Positions 14,342-18,375 of a DNA stretch of 18,375 bases are shown piece by piece; position 1 is the first letter of the stretch; every line of letters begins with the position of its first letter. The DNA is from an uncultured Oscillospiraceae bacterium (GTDB lineage Bacteria; Bacillota; Clostridia; Oscillospirales; Acutalibacteraceae). The translations under genes and the position numbers were made by a program. The stretch spans positions 1 through 18,375 of the forward strand of contig CAUFXR010000048.1 of the NCBI GenBank assembly GCA_959596515.1, given 5' to 3'. The notes beneath the pieces were generated by a model. It saw nothing but the letters and a program-made list of their open reading frames with translations. It was not told the DNA's origin and did not search any database.

Positions 14342-14608
14342 TCATTCCTGTCTGAATTTGTATCCGAGTTTTCGGATAATGGTATTGATTAAAAATTCGT
14401 CACTGTCAGGATTGAACATACCGGCTACTTCATATTCCGTGTTACCGTCTTTTACTGTAAAGTCCATATCCGGCGGAATGCGGCAGAGTTTTTTTGCCGG
14501 TCTTTTTGTATCCATAACAGTAGGACGGCTTAAAATCCTGTCAATCTCAGGACGCTGTTTTTCTAACCTTGCAAGGATTTCTTCCAAATCTTTTTCTCTG
14601 TCTGTCAT
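14342..14608 (-). CDS. Element-associated small protein, TnpW-like (uncertain)
   Basis: An 88-aa soluble protein. Residues 1-28 form a charged, probably coiled-coil helix (DREKDLEEILARLEKQRPE). The second half contains EYEVAGMFNPDSDEFL followed by a basic end, NTIIRKLGYK. The C-terminal pattern (Tyr-x-Val, a Phe, an acidic stretch, then Ile-x-Arg-Lys/Leu) recalls small transposon proteins of the TnpW type, but this is only a visual resemblance and I do not assign a function. Its ATG overlaps the stop of the upstream fragment (ATGA), and AAAGGAG lies about 11 bases upstream, so it is probably translated. It belongs to the mobile element and lies just upstream of the recombinase, which has its own promoter. 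Confidence 0.7.
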   Translation of the reverse strand: MTDREKDLEEILARLEKQRPEIDRILSRPTVMDTKRPAKKLCRIPPDMDFTVKDGNTEYEVAGMFNPDSDEFLINTIIRKLGYKFRQE

Positions 14609-14937
14609 CGTGCGTCACGCTCCTTTCGCTGTGATTTTCTGTTCTGTTCGGCTTCTTTGGCTCTGTATTCGTTGGCATAGAGCAGGTCGGTTTTCTCCTG
14701 TATTTTAAGAGAGCGCTCCTCAATGCCCATGTTTAGTTTCAGCTGCTTTCGCAAAGTGGTAATCTGCTCCGTAACCTTTGCTTTTTCTTCCCGCAAAATT
14801 TCTTTTTCGGCTGGTGAGGCTCGGCGGATCTTGTTTTGCAGCTTGGTGCGGTAAGCGATCAGTTTATCCATTTCACCCTGCAATCTCTCCCTGTCCGCAT
14901 ACAGGTCGTCAAAGGTTTCAATGCCGTATTTGCTCAT
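14605..14937 (-). pseudogene. Probable C-terminal fragment of a relaxase (MobA/MobL type)
   Basis: The frame encodes 110 residues, almost entirely coiled coil (ADRERLQGEMDKLIAYRTKL, EKEILREEKAKVTEQITTL), ending in a very basic tail. Such tails are typical of the C-termini of relaxases from Clostridial mobilizable elements, often beginning with a KYGIxTFDDL-like segment as here. No nuclease domain (histidine triad, catalytic Tyr) is present. The frame stays open upstream of the ATG for about 15 codons (to about 14980) and then meets a stop. A possible weak site AAGG lies nine bases before the ATG, so a short protein could still be made. I infer a deletion that removed the relaxase body. The alternative is a stand-alone coiled-coil accessory protein. 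Its stop overlaps the 88-aa gene. Confidence 0.55.
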
Positions 14938-14983
14938 ATAAGCGTACCTTGATACGCACTTTTTTATCGCTTTCTTTGTTCAA
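14918..14983 (-). pseudogene. Truncated start of a mobilization gene (21 codons)
   Basis: A TTG codon with GGAG nine bases upstream opens a 21-codon frame, MNKESDKKVRIKVRLYEQ then a stop shortly after. It overlaps the relaxase-tail fragment in another frame. The basic beginning resembles the N-termini of MobC-like relaxosome proteins, and it lies right after the hairpin cluster, where mobilization genes normally begin. I infer that the original gene start is now joined to the relaxase tail by a deletion. The peptide is too short to assign firmly. Confidence 0.4.
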
Positions 14984-15029
14984 AAATATCATCTCCATTC
15001 TTGGGTTTTAGCTTCTTTAGCAGGGTCAT

Positions 15030-15118
15030 AGGGCGGCACGCCCTGAGTTAATCCACACGCCTTCAGGCTTGTGGATACGCCCACATTTCTGTGGGCGGGA
15101 TTGTGGGGGCCACAATCC
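15030..15118. other. Cluster of four perfect hairpins, oriT-like
   Basis: Four adjacent inverted repeats: AGGGCG/CGCCCT (15030-15035 with 15039-15044); ATCCACA+GCCT with AGGC+TGTGGAT (15051-15076, one mismatch); CGCCCACA/TGTGGGCG (15078-15085 with 15090-15097); and GGATTGTGG/CCACAATCC (15098-15106 with 15110-15118). Loops are 2-4 bases. None is followed by a T tract, so these are not terminators. The position just upstream of a mobilization-gene start fits an origin of transfer recognised by a relaxase. The function is inferred, the structures are certain. Confidence 0.55.
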
Positions 15119-15204
15119 GATGCTCGTTATCCTTGTGGACACGCTTTCTCTCCTATTTTTGCCGGTCTGCCTGAATGTCGTTTTTCTGTTCCTGCCCCGG
15201 AGTT

Positions 15205-15408
15205 TTACCGCAGCGTCGTTTCACTCTCTCTGTTCACACAAGAGGTCTTGGCAAAATCATATCCCATCCAGCCGGTCATTCCGTTGTAACCGGCTTTCAG
15301 GCAACAAAAAAAGCCGGCACACAAATGCGTACCGACTTCCCGCAAAAAGGATAGACTGATCCCCTGCGGTGGTGGCTTCACATTCATGTAACCGGCTTTG
15401 AAATTCAA
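15205..15408 (-). CDS. Possible leader peptide with Pro-Pro-Pro motif (67 aa)
   Basis: The frame starts with TTG at 15408, with AAAGGA 11 bases upstream; an internal ATG at 15387 has no clear ribosome binding site. The peptide contains MNVKPPPQG. Three consecutive prolines are a known ribosome-stalling sequence when EF-P is limiting. The frame reads straight through the intrinsic terminator at 15306-15336 and contains KAGY twice, encoded by the repeat AAAGCCGGTTAC. It ends 87 bases before the oriT-like cluster. No protein family is recognised. It could be a true attenuation peptide, or an open frame within a structured RNA leader. Confidence 0.35.
   Translation of the reverse strand: MNFKAGYMNVKPPPQGISLSFLREVGTHLCAGFFCCLKAGYNGMTGWMGYDFAKTSCVNRESETTLR
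15286..15399 (-). promoter_or_regulatory. 12-bp direct repeat, candidate antiterminator arm
   Basis: GTAACCGGCTTT occurs at 15286-15297 and 15388-15399, on both sides of the terminator at 15306-15336. In the minus-strand RNA each copy reads AAAGCCGGUUAC, and AAAGCCGG is perfectly complementary to CCGGCUUU in the 3' arm of that terminator (15310-15317). The copy made first (15388-15399) could therefore block terminator folding. Confidence 0.5.
15306..15336 (-). terminator. Intrinsic terminator inside the leader (attenuator)
   Basis: The minus-strand RNA GUCGGUACGCA (15336-15326) pairs with UGUGUGCCGGC (15323-15313) in an 11-bp stem with G-U wobbles and a very short loop. Seven U follow (15312-15306). 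It is about 240 bases downstream of the expected start from the promoter at 15578-15606, so transcription should end here unless the stem is prevented from forming. Confidence 0.7.
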
Positions 15409-15514
15409 AGTCGAAACTGTCCTTTACGCTTACCTGACTGCCGACAGTTCAAAGCAATTCAGAAGCGGCGGTACTTTCCCTTAGCGTACCGCAGGCATTG
15501 TCCGGCTTATTGCC
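15396..15514 (-). ncRNA. Highly structured 5' leader RNA
   Basis: Between promoter and terminator the leader holds several perfect stems: CTTTGAA/TTCAAAG (15396-15402 with 15404-15410), AACTGTC/GACAGTT (15415-15421 with 15443-15449), GCGGTAC/GTACCGC (15468-15474 with 15486-15492) and a short GGCA/TGCC (15494-15497 with 15511-15514). Such dense pairing is unusual for an ordinary untranslated region and suggests a regulatory RNA. No known riboswitch motif was recognised by eye. Confidence 0.5.
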
Positions 15515-15577
15515 GTTCTCTCAATCAATTTGTGAAAATAGATATTCAGTTGTAGTGACAGATATGCTATCAATTTT

Positions 15578-15606
15578 ATTATATAGAACAAATGTTTGCT
15601 TGTCAA
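15578..15606 (-). promoter_or_regulatory. Perfect-consensus sigma-A promoter
   Basis: The minus strand has TTGACA (15601-15606), a 17-base spacer and TATAAT (15578-15583), matching the consensus at all twelve positions. Transcription should start near 15571 and run into the structured leader and then the mobilization region. It is insulated from the surface-protein gene by the terminator at 15633-15665. Confidence 0.92.
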
Positions 15607-15632
15607 GATTGTAGCCATAAGCTGTATACAAA

Positions 15633-15665
15633 AAATTGTCCTGTGAGGTAATCACAGGACAATTT
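15633..15665 (-). terminator. Intrinsic terminator of the surface-protein gene
   Basis: AAATTGTCCTGTGA (15633-15646) and TCACAGGACAATTT (15652-15665) form a perfect 14-bp stem with a 5-base loop. On the minus strand it is followed by a run of T (complement of the A run 15630-15635). It begins two bases after the stop codon of the surface-protein gene. Confidence 0.95.
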
Positions 15666-15667
15666 CA

Positions 15668-18375
15668 TCATTGATTATTTGCTGTATCTTTTTTTCTGCT
15701 GTAGACGGCTGCTCCCATCAATCCGACTCCCGACGCAAATAACAGGGCGATCCACAATACCGCATTACTGCTGTCTCCGGTTTGCGGACTGGTGACAGCA
15801 CCTTCATTCTTGCCCGGTTCCTGTGGCGTGGTGCCGCCGGTCTGGTTGTCTCCGCCGGTTTGATTGCCTTCCGTCTGGTCGCCGCCGGTCGGCGCTGCCG
15901 TGATGGTAAACTCCGTCGTAGCTGTCCCATTTGCGGAGACGACGGAGAGGGTGTGCTTACCGACAGACAGGGTGTTGAGATAAGCGGCGTTCAAAGTCAC
16001 AATGGTGCTACCTTCTTTTACTGTGTAGTTGGAAGCGTCCAGATCTTTGCCGTCTACCTGTACCTTGATGAAATCGGCAAAAGCTGCGTTGGACGTAAAG
16101 GACAGCCCGTCTGTGCCGCTCTTCTGCCAGCTGCCGTTGGCTCCGGCGATAATAACCGGCGGCTGTACCGGCTCCTGCGCTTCCTTGTATTCGATCAGCA
16201 ATTCAAACGCCTCGGCTGTATTGCCGGATACATCCAGCGTCAGCGGGAAAGTGACGGTAGTCGCCGTATAACTGCTGGCCGAAGCGCCGCCCTTGATGCG
16301 GGCAGTCGCTCCGTCATACCCCTCCGGCAGAGGGATAGTCAGCGTTCCGCTGAGGGTTTCGCCTTCGTAGTCAGTGAGAGGAATGGAGACGGTGTATCCC
16401 GCCTGGATATCGTAGCCCTCGCTAAGCTCGGCGTCGATCATCGGGTAATAGTAGTCGATGGCAAGTCCCTGCCACTGGTTAAATTCGCCCACGGTCACCG
16501 CTGTGTCCGGGGTAAAGGTTGCGGAGAGCTCCGGAGCCGGAGAATAGTCTACATCGCCCTCCTCCAGCACCCGCACCGGCAGGTCGATGGGATCCGTGCT
16601 GCTGGGGATATCGCTCTCTTCCTTCACCGTCACATAGGCGGTATATGGATTCCATTCATCACCCTGAAATCCGTCCTCGGGCATGGCGGAAAAATCGTAG
16701 CGGGCAGCGAGTTCCGCCGACAGGGGTAGATCCGGCACAAAGCGGAATGTAAAGCCCGTTCTGTCGCCCAGCTCCCCTACGGAGGTGCTTTCGTCATCGA
16801 TCCAGTAGAACGTCCCTGGAATCTGCTTGCCGTCCAGCGGGCTCACAAGATAGGCAGGCTTTTCAATATCCGCCAGGGTGTCACCCGGATTCGCTGTCAG
16901 CTCCAGATCACTCCACTGAATGAGGTCGGTCTGCTTTGTGATAATCAAGTCATCTTTCAGAACGATATCCAGCGCGTTCCAATACTTGTCTTCTGCTCTG
17001 GTGACGTGAATGTCATAGGTGCCGGGGACAAGGTCGCTTTTATCGATGGTTTTTCCGTCCTTCTCGATGGAAATTTCATAGTTGGACACGCCCGCCGCCG
17101 TCTTCCTTGAAGGGCCGTTTGATACAGTGAAATAGAGACCGGCTTCAAAGGACGGATGATATTCCAAAGTGGCCGTACCAAGGTATTGCGTTCCCCATTG
17201 GTCGGCATTGATGCTGATGTCCCTGGACCCGAAGGTCACTTCCACCGTATGGGCGCCCGCACTCCAGGCGCTCACGTTTTCCAGGGTATAGCTGTCGATG
17301 AATTCCATCTTCTCCCCGTCCACGACGACCTGTTTCACATTGCTGTCGCCGCCGGGCGTGAATGTCAGCGAAAGGTCATCCCCTGGCGTAACCTTCTGCC
17401 ACCCGCTGACCCCTTTGCCATCCATAGTGACAGTACCTTCGCCATTGACGACGAAATTGACATAGGCTACCTCGTCAGCGTTGCTTGGAATCATCATAGC
17501 ATTGAGTGACAGCCCCGAGCCGCCGATGGTGCCGCCGTACACGGCTGTCGCTTTTCCGGTGGCGGTATTTACGGTATAGAGCTTTCCGGCATTGTTCTCT
17601 GCCCAGTAGAGGGTGCCGTCCGGCGCGAAGGTGCTGCTGGAGACGTAGTTGGTGGTCACGCCCGTGCTGCCTACCTTTGTGGCCTTAAAGCTTGCTGTAT
17701 CAATGGTGTACAGTGTGGCGGTGCCGCCATCCTCCCCGCCGTCTGCGACGATGGCGTACATCTTCCCGTCTGCGTTACAGGCGATGGTGTAAATGATCTC
17801 ACGCTCGGGCAGGCCGGTGACCTGATGTATCTGGGTCTTGTCCGCCATGCCGGTGGTCAGGTCTATTGGGATCAGGTATGACGTGCCGCTCTTGAAAGTA
17901 GAAACGAGGTTCCAATCGTCATCGTAATCCCAGTTGTACTCGGCTTTGTTGTAGGTTCCCCACAGGGTATCGTTTTGCACCGTTGTGTCTACGATCTGTT
18001 CGATGTAATCAGGCGAGCCGAATTCCCCCATGTTCCATGTACCGACCGTTTCCTTGATGGTGAGATCCGGGTTCAGGATAACCAGATGGGAATTTGGGCC
18101 GCTCGAAGCGCCGCAGTACACGCCATAGATGGTGTCGTCGATCATCTCTAATCCGTAGAACCAGTCAAATGAATCGTAGCTTGTCAGAGCGGTGTAATCG
18201 GACTGATCCTCGGCGCTGACGCTCGCCATGCTCCATGTACCGCTGCCCTCGTACCCAAAGATGGTGGTGCCGGTATCCTGTGCAAACGCTGTCGTCGGCA
18301 GCAGCCCCATCATCAGGCAGAGGCTGAGCAGTATTGCCCCCAGTCTTGCCCCTGTTTTTCTTCTTTTTGTGTTCA
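15668..18375 (-). CDS. Secreted SPQTG-anchored surface protein (5' end one base short)
   Basis: A large cell-surface protein, about 902 aa. The frame runs to the window edge, where the last two bases read TG followed by codons for NTKRRK; with one base outside this is most likely an ATG start. An internal start at 18313 would lack the signal peptide's basic region. Residues 1-32 are a classic signal peptide: basic KRRK, hydrophobic core, cleavage after AFA. Residues about 50-300 have repeated strands such as GKMYAIVA, GTLYWAEN and GKLYTVNT, suggesting a beta-propeller. Ig-like or bacterial-repeat regions follow to about 830, then a Gly/Thr/Gln-rich linker. The C-terminus has SPQTG (863-867), a membrane helix and RKK, a sortase signal variant of LPXTG. 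No sortase gene is in the window. An adhesin role is inferred; it may be element cargo or native. Confidence 0.88.
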   Translation of the reverse strand, partial: NTKRRKTGARLGAILLSLCLMMGLLPTTAFAQDTGTTIFGYEGSGTWSMASVSAEDQSDYTALTSYDSFDWFYGLEMIDDTIYGVYCGASSGPNSHLVILNPDLTIKETVGTWNMGEFGSPDYIEQIVDTTVQNDTLWGTYNKAEYNWDYDDDWNLVSTFKSGTSYLIPIDLTTGMADKTQIHQVTGLPEREIIYTIACNADGKMYAIVADGGEDGGTATLYTIDTASFKATKVGSTGVTTNYVSSSTFAPDGTLYWAENNAGKLYTVNTATGKATAVYGGTIGGSGLSLNAMMIPSNADEVAYVNFVVNGEGTVTMDGKGVSGWQKVTPGDDLSLTFTPGGDSNVKQVVVDGEKMEFIDSYTLENVSAWSAGAHTVEVTFGSRDISINADQWGTQYLGTATLEYHPSFEAGLYFTVSNGPSRKTAAGVSNYEISIEKDGKTIDKSDLVPGTYDIHVTRAEDKYWNALDIVLKDDLIITKQTDLIQWSDLELTANPGDTLADIEKPAYLVSPLDGKQIPGTFYWIDDESTSVGELGDRTGFTFRFVPDLPLSAELAARYDFSAMPEDGFQGDEWNPYTAYVTVKEESDIPSSTDPIDLPVRVLEEGDVDYSPAPELSATFTPDTAVTVGEFNQWQGLAIDYYYPMIDAELSEGYDIQAGYTVSIPLTDYEGETLSGTLTIPLPEGYDGATARIKGGASASSYTATTVTFPLTLDVSGNTAEAFELLIEYKEAQEPVQPPVIIAGANGSWQKSGTDGLSFTSNAAFADFIKVQVDGKDLDASNYTVKEGSTIVTLNAAYLNTLSVGKHTLSVVSANGTATTEFTITAAPTGGDQTEGNQTGGDNQTGGTTPQEPGKNEGAVTSPQTGDSSNAVLWIALLFASGVGLMGAAVYSRKKDTANNQ

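Larger units (their letters stand above)
12536..15606 (-). mobile_element. Mobilizable-transposon remnant with serine recombinase
   Basis: The minus-strand block comprises a large serine recombinase, an 88-aa accessory ORF, a relaxase-like C-terminal fragment, a cluster of hairpins resembling an origin of transfer and a promoter-leader unit. This content matches TnpX/TndX-type mobilizable or conjugative elements of Clostridia. The left end lies somewhere in 12439-12574, just after pckG. The right end is not visible and may be beyond the window; the surface-protein gene could be cargo. No complete relaxase, coupling protein or transfer genes are present, so the element looks deleted. Attachment-site repeats could not be defined with only one junction. 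Confidence 0.6.

Noticed and set aside
15782..16729. 315-codon plus-strand frame antisense to the surface-protein gene
   Set aside because: The minus strand has a continuous protein with signal peptide, anchor and terminator. The opposite frame shows no domain.

Overview
The window looks like chromosomal DNA of an anaerobic member of the Bacillota, class Clostridia (gut Oscillospiraceae or Lachnospiraceae type). This rests on strong AGGAGG/AAAGGAG ribosome binding sites, some TTG starts, a proofreading-less DNA polymerase I, a GTP-type PEP carboxykinase, a Clostridia-type large serine recombinase and an SPQTG sortase signal. Assignment below class level is not supportable from the sequence.

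Left part (1-5942). The edge carries a 107-bp tandem duplication and an unassigned leader, then asnB (asparagine synthetase). A strong bidirectional terminator separates asnB from a small minus-strand gene of unknown function (73 aa). That gene diverges from an XRE-family repressor across a promoter region with a perfect 7-bp inverted repeat. Between the repressor and the convergent dusB (tRNA dihydrouridine synthase) lie about 1 kb without a gene, holding an eight-copy 42-44-bp GC-rich tandem array and a strongly pyrimidine-skewed stretch. The 539-bp dusB-polA gap has several RNA-like hairpins, one followed by a T tract.

Central part (5943-12438). A compact plus-strand cluster: polA, a low-molecular-weight protein phosphatase, rimI and tsaD. 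The last three are joined by ATGA overlaps, so they are almost certainly co-translated. After a near-consensus promoter comes pckG, GTP-dependent PEP carboxykinase. This part is core metabolism and information processing (replication and repair, ribosomal S18 acetylation, t6A tRNA modification, gluconeogenesis or anaplerosis).

Right part (about 12440-18375). Everything is on the minus strand and looks like a mobile element or its remnant inserted downstream of pckG: a 556-aa serine recombinase with its own promoter, an 88-aa accessory ORF, what looks like the C-terminal tail of a relaxase, a scrambled mobilization-gene start, and a cluster of four perfect hairpins resembling an origin of transfer. 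Upstream of these is a perfect-consensus promoter with a highly structured leader. The leader contains a Pro-Pro-Pro short ORF, an intrinsic terminator and a 12-bp repeat able to pair with the terminator, all of which suggest a transcription attenuator. Furthest right is a large secreted, SPQTG-anchored surface protein whose start codon is cut by one base at the window edge; it may be cargo of the element.

The most interesting parts are the attenuator-like leader (15205-15606), the hairpin cluster (15030-15118), the mobilization-gene scar (14605-14983), the tandem array (3736-4077) and the possible small RNA before polA.
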